Below the pieces are notes generated by a model. That model saw nothing but the letters and a program-made list of their open reading frames with translations, ran no database searches and had not been told where the DNA came from. Below, in pieces: positions 46,125-55,692 of a stretch of 64,000 nt of DNA. The stretch is from Nocardia panacis (GTDB lineage Bacteria > Actinomycetota > Actinomycetes > Mycobacteriales > Mycobacteriaceae): NCBI RefSeq assembly GCF_003598715.1, contig NZ_QZFU01000015.1:148701-212700 (forward strand), in the 5' to 3' direction. The stretch's first letter is position 1; the number at the start of each line of letters is the position of its first letter. The translations under genes were made by a program, and so were the position numbers.

Positions 46125-47063
46125 ATGACCACAACACATCTCGATCCGACCGTCCGTCACGACATAGTGTTCCTGTTCGACGTCACCGACGGCAACCCGA
46201 ACGGTGACCCCGACGCGGGCAACCAGCCGCGCGTCGACATCGACTCCGGGCACGGTCTTGTGACCGATGTCTGCCTCAAACGCAAGATCCGCGACACCCT
46301 CGCCCTGGCCGCGCCGGGCAACCCGCGTTACGGGATCTTCGTGGAAGCCGGTCACGCCCTCAACACTCGTCTCAAGGAATCCCTCGCCGCCACCGGTATT
46401 CAGGCACCGAAGACGAAGAGCGGGAAGTCCGGCAAGGAGAAGATCAAACTCGATCCCGAGCAGGCCGCCACCGCCCGCGCGTGGCTGTGCGACCGCTACG
46501 CCGACATCCGACTGTTCGGTGCCGTGCTGTCCACCGGTGAAACCAACGCCCTCGGCAGCATTCGCGGCCCACTGCAATTTGGCATGGCACGCTCGGTGCA
46601 CCCGATAACCCCCGCCGAGCACGCCATCACCCGCGTCACGCAAACCCGCCAGGAAGACATCGATCAGGGCGAGTCCACCGAGATGGGCTCCAAATGGACT
46701 GTCCCCTATGGCCTCTACCGCGCCGAGATCACCTTCTCCGCGAACCGCGCCATCCAAACCGGTGTCGACGGCAAGGACCTCGAACTGCTCTACCAGGTAA
46801 TGGCCATGATGTTCGACCACGACTCCTCCGCCACCCGCGGACGTATGACCGCTCGGGGGCTGCATATCTTCAGTCACGACAACGCATTCGGCAACGCACC
46901 CGCCCACACCCTCCTCGAACGGATCCGCGCCGAGGCGAACACCGACCCCCAACTGCTCGCGTCCGGAGACTGGAGCCCGCGCCGCTTCTCCGACTACACC
47001 ATCGCACCGGTCGACACCGCCGACCTGCCCGCAGGCGTCACCTACACACGGGTTTTCGGCTGA
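46125..47063 (+). CDS. cas7c: CRISPR-associated protein Cas7 (Csd2, type I-C)
   Basis: 312 residues. FLFDVTDGNPNGDPDAGNQPRVD is the near-invariant start of Cas7/Csd2 backbone proteins. LVTDVCLKRKIRD, VLSTGETNALGSIRGPLQF and ARSVHPI follow, with VPYGLYR late in the protein. Multiple copies coat the crRNA spacer in Cascade. It starts 27 bases after cas8c and is followed within 4 bases by cas4. Confidence 0.95.
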   Translation: MTTTHLDPTVRHDIVFLFDVTDGNPNGDPDAGNQPRVDIDSGHGLVTDVCLKRKIRDTLALAAPGNPRYGIFVEAGHALNTRLKESLAATGIQAPKTKSGKSGKEKIKLDPEQAATARAWLCDRYADIRLFGAVLSTGETNALGSIRGPLQFGMARSVHPITPAEHAITRVTQTRQEDIDQGESTEMGSKWTVPYGLYRAEITFSANRAIQTGVDGKDLELLYQVMAMMFDHDSSATRGRMTARGLHIFSHDNAFGNAPAHTLLERIRAEANTDPQLLASGDWSPRRFSDYTIAPVDTADLPAGVTYTRVFG

Positions 47064-47067
47064 ACTC

Positions 47068-47695
47068 GTGACCGAGCCGTCCTCGGACGATCAGCGGTGG
47101 AGTGTGCCGATCTCGGCGCTCGAACATTTCGCCTACTGCCCTCGGCAGGCGATGCTGATCTGGCAGGAGTCCTACTTCCAGTCCAACCCCGACACCGTCC
47201 GGGGTGACATCGCTCATCAGGCCGTCGACCGTGGTGGCACGCTCACCGGCCGGGCTGGCGCACGGGTGTGGCGTTCGCTGCCGGTGCACAACGATCGACT
47301 CGGAATGCACGGTATCTGCGATACCGTGCACCTGTCGGCGGACGGCCCGGTCCCGGTCGAACACAAATCCGGTGGCTACCGGCCCGGCGGTCCCGCCGAT
47401 CTTCAGGTGGCGGCCCAAGTGCTCTGTCTGCGTGAGATGTTCGGTCGGCCGATCCCGCACGGTGAGGTGTTCGCCGGGCGGACTCGCCGCCGCTACACGG
47501 TCACCGTCGACGCCGCACTCGAAGCCGTTGTCGCGGACAGCGTGGAACAGCTCCGACAGCAGATCGCGGACCCGCAACTGCCACCACCGGTCAACGACGC
47601 ACGCTGCAAACGCTGCTCGCTACAACCGGGTTGCATCCCTGAAATCGCAGGCCACTCTCGAATCGACCTGTTCGCCCCTCGCCCTGTCGGAGACC

Positions 47696-47703
<8 letters not shown>
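47068..47703 (+). CDS. cas4: CRISPR-associated exonuclease Cas4
   Basis: 211 residues from GTG 47068. SALEHFAYCPRQAMLIW carries the first cluster cysteine; CKRCSLQPGCIPE near the end provides the last three. GDIAHQAVDRG, ICDTVHL (acidic metal ligand) and PVEHKSG (the E-x-K nuclease motif) with QVAAQVLCLREMFG complete a RecB-like nuclease with an iron-sulfur cluster. It processes prespacers and helps select PAM-compatible spacers. Overlaps cas1 by 8 bases. Confidence 0.94.
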
Positions 47704-49002
<1,299 letters not shown>

Positions 49003-49238
49003 TGCAGCCTGTCCCCGACTCACGTGGATATCGAATTCCTTTGGTACAAGCTGGAGTATGGCCATCACCACCAGTCGGGCAGCCACGATCGACATGACTG
49101 CCGCATAAGTTGGGAACGTCAAGTGCGACGTCGCTCCCAGGAAGGTACCGAACCAGCGATCAGGGCAAATCCGGGAATTGCTTCTGCAATCCTGCTCGAA
49201 AGGTCTTGTGTTGGCCAAAAAGTCGCAGGTCATCCAGG
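49003..49238 (+). promoter_or_regulatory. CRISPR leader of array 3
   Basis: 236 bases between cas2 and the first repeat. Only partly like leaders 1 and 2: scattered blocks (GAACCAGCGATCAGGGCAAATCC compared with GAACCACCGACCAGGGATTA) plus a conserved junction CAGGTCATCCAGG. This is the canonical leader position after cas2. Confidence 0.6.
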
Positions 49239-49925
49239 GTGGCACCGAGCCGGAACGCTCGGTGAGGTTCTCAACCCGGGCGTGACCACGGGGCCGCTGC
49301 GGGGGCGTGGTGTGGCACCGAGCCGGAACGCTCGGTGAGGTTCTCAACGGACGGCGGCGCTGGTCGGCGTGCCGGGACGCGGGTGGCACCGAGCCGGAAC
49401 GCTCGGTGAGGTTCTCAACAGCGTCCAGGTCAGCCAGTCGGAACGGTCCTCTAGTGGCACCGAGCCGGAACGCTCGGTGAGGTTCTCAACGCGGAGGCGG
49501 TGGCCGAGGGTGTACGTAGGGCGATGTGGCACCGAGCCGGAACGCTCGGTGAGGTTCTCAACACAATCACCGCGGTCAGCCAAGCTGTGCTGCCCGGGTG
49601 GCACCGAGCCGGAACGCTCGGTGAGGTTCTCAACTCCGGTGAGGCATTCGAAGAGGACGCAGGTCAGTGAGGTGGCACCGAGCCGGAACGCTCGGTGAGG
49701 TTCTCAACTACCTCGTCGACGGCGGATCGGTGCTGGTGGCCTGTGGCACCGAGCCGGAACGCTTGGTGAGGTTCTCAACACCACGGTGACCGCCAACGAC
49801 GGTGACGCGGTCCAGTGGCACCGAGCCGGAGGGCTCGGTGAGGTTCTCAACTTGGGCCTTGTAGTCCACGCTGACGATGGTTTGACGGGTGGCACCGAGC
49901 CGGAAGGCTCGGTGAGGATCCCAAC
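49239..49925 (+). CRISPR. CRISPR array 3, 10 repeats
   Basis: Ten 37-base repeats (starts 49239, 49312, 49383, 49454, 49526, 49598, 49672, 49743, 49815, 49889), nine spacers. The repeat begins GTGGCACCGAGCC and ends GAGGTTCTCAAC. Arms CACCGAGC and GCTCGGTG pair perfectly but differ from those of arrays 1 and 2 by compensating changes. Late repeats carry GGAGG/GGAAGG loops, and the last ends GAGGATCCCAAC. A further relic (GTGGTAACGGAGCCGTATGG) follows near 49961. Confidence 0.96.
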
Positions 49926-50563
49926 GGTGAATGGGAGCTGACGATGGCCAAGGCCGGTCGAGTGTGGTAACGGAGCCGTATGGGCTCGACGCCGCCGATC
50001 GGGAGTTCCGTCGACGTACGTGTTTTGTCAAATGAGAGGCCCGCTCAGCAAATAGTCCGAGTCCCATCACGACTGGTTTGCTATCCGATTGCCATGGTCT
50101 TGAAATCGCTTGCGTTCCGGCGTGTCGCCGCTCCGATACTCCCTCTGAACATCTGCGGTTTCAAACCCAACGGGCCGCCCGACGAAGCACCGAGTTGGCG
50201 GGCGCCCCGTTCAGGCCGCCTCGCAGCAACGAGCACACAGGCCATAGGTGTCGACGTAGGGAACCAAGCAGAGCTGCGCGAACGTACTCAGCCCTATGCC
50301 TGCGGAGAGCACCGGAACAGATTTTCACAGCCTAGTCAGCCGGATGGGCGATGCAGTGCCGTTGCCACCATCCGCGTTGTAGTTCGAGTGGGGCCAGCAT
50401 CAACAGCCTGCCCCACTCGAACTACGACACGTAAACGACACGGATTCAACGAGAATCGCATCGATCTACCGGGAATTGTCAGGCATCCAATTCTCAACTT
50501 CCGTGCAGCTCACGAGCACTTTCGGGAATTCTTGAAACCTCCGCCGGAGCCCTCATCCAAGAC
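49926..50563. other. Gene-free region between array 3 and att-like site
   Basis: No convincing gene; a long open frame (49980-50642) has no protein-like composition or ribosome site. It holds a decayed CRISPR repeat near 49961 and the inverted repeat at 50379-50425. Confidence 0.4.
50379..50425. terminator. Perfect 16-bp inverted repeat
   Basis: GTAGTTCGAGTGGGGC and its exact complement GCCCCACTCGAACTAC flank a 15-base loop. Works on either strand; probably a strong terminator that insulates the CRISPR locus from the integrase module. No T-run. Confidence 0.55.
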
Positions 50564-50598
50564 CAGCGGGTTCGGGGTTCGAGTCCCTGATGGCGCAC
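50564..50598 (+). other. tRNA 3'-end fragment, probable attachment site
   Basis: The 35 bases starting CAGCGGGTTCGGGG and running through TTCGAGTCCCTG to GATGGCGCAC look like the 3' third of a tRNA. They give the T-arm with the TTCGA loop and a 5-pair stem, plus a 3' acceptor strand whose partner would be GCGCCAT. The 5' two thirds are absent. The acceptor and T-arm fit an actinobacterial tRNA-Lys type, though identity is not certain. Such fragments mark attL/attR of elements integrated into tRNA genes. The AbrB-integrase pair begins immediately to the right. Confidence 0.6.
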
Positions 50599-50769
50599 AC
50601 TTTTTCTGCTTACAGTCAGAATTCCCGTCCAGCGTGCTCTAGTGCGCTGGAACACGCTCCGGATAGCGGCTATCTTCCGTTTCCCCGGCTCGCGCCTCCC
50701 GAGTCGACCGATCCCGATACATCGTTGTCGACAGAGCCTCGGCGGCTTCGTGGCGGCCGGTTGGCGGCG

Positions 50770-51138
50770 ATGCCGTCCACGTCACTCGATCGCGTTCGCG
50801 TGGTTCTCGGCTCGGTTCTGGTCAACCACAACGGTCGCATCGCCGAACGATCCGTGCTCGGCTCGCTGGGATGGGCACCTGGCGTGCGGATCGACATCAG
50901 GCCGGTGACCGAGGGCGTGCTCGATGTCGTCGGGAACCCGAACGGCGAGCACATGATTGCCCGCAACGGCCAACTCCAGATCCCCGCCGCGATCCGGCGC
51001 CGCGTCCGCCTGCGGATCGGCCACCGGGTACTGCTGGCCGCCCATCTCGACCAGAACCGGCTGATCGTCGTCTGCGAATCCGTCCTGCACGGGGTCGTCA
51101 CCGACATACGCGGGTTCATCGACGGGGATGAACAGTGA
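50770..51138 (+). CDS. AbrB/SpoVT-like DNA-binding protein, copy 1
   Basis: 122 residues from ATG 50770; the frame is open back to ATG 50590 inside the tRNA fragment, so a longer form is possible. The C-terminal half (HMIARNGQLQIPAAIRRRVRLRIGHRVLLAAHLDQNRLIVV) has the AbrB swapped-hairpin pattern, as in transition-state regulators and MazE antitoxins. The N-terminal half is a second barrel-like repeat (VLVNHNGRIAERSVLGSLGWAPGVRIDIRP). It overlaps the integrase gene by 4 bases (GTGA). Paralogue of the protein at 53187-53711. Probably regulates the integrase. Confidence 0.7.
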   Translation: MPSTSLDRVRVVLGSVLVNHNGRIAERSVLGSLGWAPGVRIDIRPVTEGVLDVVGNPNGEHMIARNGQLQIPAAIRRRVRLRIGHRVLLAAHLDQNRLIVVCESVLHGVVTDIRGFIDGDEQ

Positions 51139-52157
51139 CGATCAACCCGGCTGTCACCGGCGCCGAACTCGACGCCGCCCGAACCCTGTTGGCCCGGATG
51201 GGCATCACACCCGCCGACCTGCTCGACATCCGCCCCGCCGCACCGACATTCGCCGAGTACATCCCCGTCGTGCGGGCCCGAGTCGCTTCGCAGGCGACTC
51301 TGCGCACCTACAACACCCACTGGAAACGCCTCGAACACGAATGGGGCACCCGCCGCATCCACGAACCTACCCAGGGTGAAATCACCACAATGCGCGACAC
51401 GGCACGCCAAAGCGCCAAACGCGACCGCAACACCCGCGACGGTCGCGGCGCGGCCGAAGCCATGATCAGCGCGCTGCGGTTCCTGTACCGGCACGCCGAA
51501 AACGACGGACTGATCCGCCCCGGCGACAACCCGGCCACACGAGTCGCCAAACCACGTCGCGCCCCGTCTACCCGACGAGGCCTACCACTCGAGCAGATCG
51601 CGGAGATCACCCGCGTGGCCGCGACCACCGGCAACGACCCGGACCTGGACACCCTGCTGCTCCGGCTGCATGCCGAGACCGCATGCCGTCGCGGCGGGGC
51701 ACTGGGTTTGCGACCCGATGATCTGGACGAAGGCAATTGCCTGATCTTCCTTCGAGAGAAAGGCAAGAAGTCCCGCTGGCAACCGGTGTCGCCGACGCTC
51801 ATGGCGAACCTGCTCCACCACGCCCGCGAACGCGGCGCACGACCGGGAGACCAGTTGTTGCGGTACCACAGTGGCAAACCGATCACCCGCCGCCGCTACG
51901 ACGGTCTGTGGACCCGGATCGGGCTGGAGCTGTCATGGGTGGAGAAGCAGCAGATCAGCATCCACTGGCTGCGCCACACGACGCTGAAGTGGGTGGAACG
52001 CAACTTCGGATTCGCCGTCGCCCGCGCCTACGCCGGGCACGCCGAGAGCAAGTCCGACGGTGCCACCCCCACCTACGTTCGCGCCGACATCGACGAAGTC
52101 GCTTTGGCTCTGGCCACTCTCACCGGAGAGCCACATCCTCTGGCACTCGTCACCTGA
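51135..52157 (+). CDS. Tyrosine-type integrase, copy 1
   Basis: 340 residues from GTG 51135. Core-binding domain: FAEYIPVVRARVASQATLRTY and AMISALRFLYRHAENDGLI. Catalytic domain: ETACRRGGALGLRPDDL (Arg, with a CRR triplet), ISIHWLRHTTLKW (HxxR), YAGHAES (His) and PTYVRAD (Tyr). Complete active site. Next to a tRNA-like att fragment, as usual for integrases of genomic islands. Converges on a second, clearly related integrase. Confidence 0.88.
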   Translation: MTINPAVTGAELDAARTLLARMGITPADLLDIRPAAPTFAEYIPVVRARVASQATLRTYNTHWKRLEHEWGTRRIHEPTQGEITTMRDTARQSAKRDRNTRDGRGAAEAMISALRFLYRHAENDGLIRPGDNPATRVAKPRRAPSTRRGLPLEQIAEITRVAATTGNDPDLDTLLLRLHAETACRRGGALGLRPDDLDEGNCLIFLREKGKKSRWQPVSPTLMANLLHHARERGARPGDQLLRYHSGKPITRRRYDGLWTRIGLELSWVEKQQISIHWLRHTTLKWVERNFGFAVARAYAGHAESKSDGATPTYVRADIDEVALALATLTGEPHPLALVT

Positions 52158-52178
52158 TACGAGAACACCGGTATCAGG
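52153..52178. terminator. Shared hairpin between convergent integrases
   Basis: CCTGATAC and GTATCAGG form a perfect 8-pair stem with a 10-base loop. Each arm contains the stop codon of one integrase (TGA on plus, TGA on minus), so one hairpin can end both transcripts. Confidence 0.6.
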
Positions 52179-53190
52179 CTGCGAGCGGGTGCGGTTCACC
52201 AGTCATCGCCGCGAGGGCGTAGCAGACTTCCTGGAGGCTGGCGCGGATGTATGTGGCGGTCTGTCCGCTGCGGCCGTCGGGTTCGGTGTGGCCCGCATAG
52301 GCTCGCGCGATGGCGTAGCCGTAGTTGCGTTCGACCCAGGTGAGGGTTGTGTGCCGGAGCCAGTGCGCGGTGATCTGCTGGCGTTCGACCCATTCCAGGT
52401 GTTGCCCGATTCGGTTCCACAGCGAGTCGTATCGGCGGCGGGTGATCGGGCGGCCACTGCGGCGACGAAATAGGGGCTCGGATTCGATGGCGGCATTTCG
52501 ATGTCGCTCGGCGATGTGCTCCAAAAGTGCGCGCATGAGTGTGGGTGAGACTGGTTGCCAGCGCACAGCCGAGCCCTTTTCTCGCAGGAAGACGAGGCAT
52601 TGCTCCACATCGAGGTCGGAGGGACGCAGGGAGAGCGCTCCGCAGCGGCGACATGCGGTTTCGATGTGGAAGCGAAGCAAAAGGGCGTCGAGCTGCGGAT
52701 CATTGCCGGTAGTGGCCGCTACACGAATGATCTCGGCGAGTTGGTGGTTGGCGAGCGCGCGTCGAGTGCTGGGTACTCGCCGAGGCTTGGCGACTCGTCG
52801 GGCCGGATTGTTCTCGGGGCGGATTAGCCCGTCGTCCTCGGCGCGACGGTATATGAATCGTGCTGCGGCAATCAGGTTCTCGGTGGCGCTGCGTCCACCG
52901 CGAGAGTTCCGGCGGATCATGGCGTTCTTTCCGGTCTCGTCGGCCAAGCAGCGCAACTGCGATGTTGTTGGCTCGTCCAGCCGGTTATCCGGCCACGTCT
53001 GCTGAATACGGCGGAGGTAGGGGCCATAGACCCGCAGCGTCGTCGGCGCCATCGATTCGATAACCGTTGGAATGTACGTGCTGAAGGTTGGGATTGGTCT
53101 CGACTCGGCGCTGTCGATGAGCTGCTCGGGCGTGAGTCCCAGACGCTCGAGCAGTAGCAGCGCCGCGGTGACCTCGGCTGAAGTTGTCAT
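52174..53190 (-). CDS. Tyrosine-type integrase, copy 2
   Basis: 338 residues from ATG 53190. Same layout as copy 1, sharing long stretches (IRVAATTGNDPQLDALLLRFHIETACRRCGAL, RQQITAHWLRHTTLTWVERN, YGYAIARAYAGH, TATYIRAS) with catalytic Arg, HxxR, His and Tyr intact. Starts overlapping the AbrB-like copy 2 stop (ATGA). Divergence between copies suggests an old duplication or two related integrases acting together, not a recent copy. Confidence 0.88.
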   Translation of the reverse strand: MTTSAEVTAALLLLERLGLTPEQLIDSAESRPIPTFSTYIPTVIESMAPTTLRVYGPYLRRIQQTWPDNRLDEPTTSQLRCLADETGKNAMIRRNSRGGRSATENLIAAARFIYRRAEDDGLIRPENNPARRVAKPRRVPSTRRALANHQLAEIIRVAATTGNDPQLDALLLRFHIETACRRCGALSLRPSDLDVEQCLVFLREKGSAVRWQPVSPTLMRALLEHIAERHRNAAIESEPLFRRRSGRPITRRRYDSLWNRIGQHLEWVERQQITAHWLRHTTLTWVERNYGYAIARAYAGHTEPDGRSGQTATYIRASLQEVCYALAAMTGEPHPLAA

Positions 53191-53711
53191 TCGACGCAAC
53201 TCCGCGCTGCTCGATGGAGATCGGCGAGTGCCAAATCGATGACGACTAAAGGATAGACAATCACAGCATCGCATTTCGAAGAAACAGCAACAAATAGCTT
53301 GTCACCGGGTTCGATTCCACATTGATGACGTATAGCCGCTGGTAGCCGCAAGCGGCCCGATTTGCCTATCTTGTGGGCACCGTCCGCGTCTGGGAATGCG
53401 GCTATGACCCGACGTTTGATATCCAGTCGGATCTGGTGTCCCGGATTCCATCCCAGCAGTCGCATAGGAGCACGTTCAGAAAGTTCGCCATGACAGCAGA
53501 TAGATGTGACGCTGTACCGGAATCTCTCCACTCTCGCTGAAGAATCAAAATTCAATTCCGGAATCGGAAGTCGACCGCTCACCGGCTCTGAATGTTCCAT
53601 AGATGTCTTTTGCATACCCAGTACGGTTTGACCGAAGAAACCGTCGATGAGCGCGATCGGATTGCGGGAAGCCAGGTCGAGTTCAGGCACATGCCCGGAA
53701 TTTGAATACAT
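53187..53711 (-). CDS. AbrB/SpoVT-like DNA-binding protein, copy 2
   Basis: 174 residues from ATG 53711 (GGGAGGTGAG upstream). The C-terminal AbrB hairpin IGKSGRLRLPAAIRHQCGIEPGDKLFVAV matches copy 1 (RNGQLQIPAAIRRRVRLRIGHRVLL). The middle repeat (CHGELSERAPMRLLGWNPGHQIRLDI) also matches copy 1 (NHNGRIAERSVLGSLGWAPGVRIDI). The extra N-terminal ~60 residues are unique and polar. Coupled to integrase copy 2. Likely its regulator or recombination accessory factor. Confidence 0.7.
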   Translation of the reverse strand: MYSNSGHVPELDLASRNPIALIDGFFGQTVLGMQKTSMEHSEPVSGRLPIPELNFDSSARVERFRYSVTSICCHGELSERAPMRLLGWNPGHQIRLDIKRRVIAAFPDADGAHKIGKSGRLRLPAAIRHQCGIEPGDKLFVAVSSKCDAVIVYPLVVIDLALADLHRAARSCVE

Positions 53712-54218
53712 CTCACCTCCCGAACTAATCAATTGAGAGTGGGTACGCATACATTTTTTCGGGATGAATCTTCCGATTCCACATCCGGCGGCTATCGGGA
53801 AGTTTGAGCGATGAAGCTTGACTTCAGGATATGCCGATTTTCGGGCAGACGACAGCAGATGGGACTCCAACTATTAGATCCCATGTGGGAAATCGAGAGG
53901 ACGTCGTCCACCGATACGGAACGGTCCGATTCGGCTCGTCCAGGGTGAGTCAGCAACGACCGTGGGCGGGTGGGCGAGCGCACTCTACGCCGGCGGCTGC
54001 GGTGTCGGGCCGCGAAGAGCGTGCGGCTCGACACCGCACGCACGCCACCGGCGTGGGTCGAGCGCGCCCACCCGCCCACAGGCCGGACGTCACTCGTTGA
54101 TGGATTCCAGTGAGATCGGTTCCGTCCGTTCAGCGTTCAACCGTGGACCGATTTCGTGAATTTCGAGGACATCTGCGCTGTGGGCCGAAATCTCTTCTCA
54201 TCGAAGGAGTTCGACACC
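53712..54218. other. Divergent intergenic region with large palindrome
   Basis: 507 bases between the leftward AbrB-like gene and the rightward DUF4192 gene. AT-rich from about 53720 to 53830, then a GC-rich 118-bp palindrome. No gene supported. Promoters for both directions must lie here. Confidence 0.45.
53962..54079. repeat. 118-bp imperfect palindrome
   Basis: Arms start GTGGGCGGGTGGGCG and end CGCCCACCCGCCCAC and stay largely complementary inward (CGCCGGCGGC with GCCACCGGCG; GCGGTGTCG with CGACACCGC; GCCGC with GCGGC) around a GAAGAGC loop near 54020. It lies upstream of both flanking genes, so it is not a simple terminator. Could be a MITE, a cruciform origin or a recombination site. 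Confidence 0.6.
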
Positions 54219-55304
54219 ATGGCTCATACGCTCACCGATCCTGGCGCGCTCATCGCCGCACTGCCTGCCATCTTCGGATTTACTCCGGTCCGGTCTCTGA
54301 TCTTCGCGGGAATGGCTGCCTCGGATCAGCCCGGCATGCTGAAGGTGGACTGGGCTCTGCGCGTCGGCCTCGACGAACTCGGTCCGGCGACGACCGATCC
54401 GCTGCCGCAATCGCGTGTCCGGTTCTGCGAGTCCACGGGCTCCCGCGTACTCGTCCTGGTGGTCGTCGACGATCGTCTTGCCATCGGCGACGGACCACGA
54501 TTCACCGACCGACATAAGCAGTTCCGACGGACCGCCGCCGCCGTCGAAGCACAATTCGCAGTCCACCGGATCACAGTTCGTGCGGCATTCGACTGCCAGG
54601 CCATCACCGTGGGCGCGCCGTGGTGGAGCCTGCTGGGGCCACAGCGGCACGGCACGATGCCCGACCCCACTGACTCTGCCATCGCGATGGAACGGGTGTT
54701 GTATGGGCAACCCCTTCACCGGTCTCGCGACGAACTTGTCGCGCTGGTGGCTCCCGATCCCGAAATCCACGATCAGATGGCCCAACTCCTGCCCAGTGCC
54801 CGACGGGCCTACCAGACCGCCGCTGTCGGGCGTGCCGACGATCACCACCGGGAAACCATCGAATGGATCAGTGGGTGTTTCCAGACCGCCGACAGGGGTG
54901 GGGAGATCCCGCTTCATGATCTCGCTATGGTCACCGCCGCCCTTTGTGACGACTTGGTCTTCAACACGATGCTGGCGGTCGCGGCGACCCGGAATGCCCG
55001 CGCCGCGGAATCACTGTGGGCGTTGCTCGCGCGAGCACTTCCGGCTCCGTTCCGGGCGGTTCCGGCATCTCTATTGGCCTTCAGCACGTACCTGCGCGGA
55101 TACGGAGTCCTCACTGCCATCAGCCTCGACATCGCGCTGGACGCTGTTCCGAACGATCCATTCGCCCTCGAGATCGCTCGCGCCCTGGACAGTGCCGTTC
55201 ACCCGAGCGAATTGCTTGCCTGCGCCCACCATGGTGCCGAGATCGCCGCAACCTTCGGCGTCCACATCGAAGTCACCGATCCCATGCACGCCAACGACCA
55301 ATAG
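54219..55304 (+). CDS. DUF4192 domain protein
   Basis: 361 residues from ATG 54219 (GAAGGAG nine bases upstream; an in-frame ATG at 54156 is less likely). TDPGALIAALPAIFGFTPVRSLIFAG is the typical DUF4192 start (DPGxLIAAVPxLLGFxPxxSLV). VLVLVVVDDR, HRITVRAAFDC and a C-terminal helical part with LLARALPAPFRAVPASLLAFSTYLRG and SLDIALDAVPNDPFALEIARAL also fit. The family is abundant in actinobacteria and often in plasmid regions; function unknown. Confidence 0.85.
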   Translation: MAHTLTDPGALIAALPAIFGFTPVRSLIFAGMAASDQPGMLKVDWALRVGLDELGPATTDPLPQSRVRFCESTGSRVLVLVVVDDRLAIGDGPRFTDRHKQFRRTAAAVEAQFAVHRITVRAAFDCQAITVGAPWWSLLGPQRHGTMPDPTDSAIAMERVLYGQPLHRSRDELVALVAPDPEIHDQMAQLLPSARRAYQTAAVGRADDHHRETIEWISGCFQTADRGGEIPLHDLAMVTAALCDDLVFNTMLAVAATRNARAAESLWALLARALPAPFRAVPASLLAFSTYLRGYGVLTAISLDIALDAVPNDPFALEIARALDSAVHPSELLACAHHGAEIAATFGVHIEVTDPMHANDQ

Positions 55305-55623
55305 CGGCCCGCCGAGCGATCCGATGCCTCCACGGGGACAGATCCAAATACGTTGTGACCCACCATCATCGGCATCGGTGGTGCGGCGGCCGGACGCACG
55401 TTACACCGGCGGCACGCGGGCCGAGCCACGGCTCGTCCCGCTCCTGCGGGCCGCCGGTGTCGTTCGAGCCCGCCCGCCGCACCACCGACAACCATTCGAT
55501 ATTCCACTCGGAGTTGCTTGCCGAAAGTTGTTCCGAAGCAGGCATTTCCGGCACCGACGCGATCGAATCGGTTCTCTGCCCGGCTCGGGGCGAATATTCC
55601 CTTCGACTTCAGGAGCCTGCATC
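55305..55623. other. Intergenic region before dprA
   Basis: 319 bases. A frame ending at 55627 with a His/Arg-rich start is open but lacks a ribosome site; the region is taken as non-coding or a small unrecognised gene. CAGGAG before 55624 serves the tiny ORF that follows. Confidence 0.35.
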
Positions 55624-55692
55624 ATGAATTCCTTTGTACCGGAATATGTTTCGCGCACGCTACTCCCGTGTGGCGTGGTGGTGCCGCGATGA
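55624..55692 (+). CDS. 22-residue upstream ORF coupled to dprA
   Basis: ATG 55624 has CAGGAG at good distance. The frame (MNSFVPEYVSRTLLPCGVVVPR) ends at a TGA that overlaps the dprA ATG (ATGA). The dprA gene itself has no ribosome site, so its translation probably depends on ribosomes finishing this ORF. Most likely a translational-coupling leader peptide. Confidence 0.5.
   Translation: MNSFVPEYVSRTLLPCGVVVPR

Noticed and set aside
50564..50598. Complete tRNA gene
   Set aside because: Only the T-arm and 3' acceptor strand are present; no D-arm, anticodon arm or 5' acceptor strand upstream.
49980..50642. 220-residue frame between array 3 and the AbrB-like gene
   Set aside because: Spans a perfect inverted repeat and a tRNA fragment, has mixed composition and no ribosome site.
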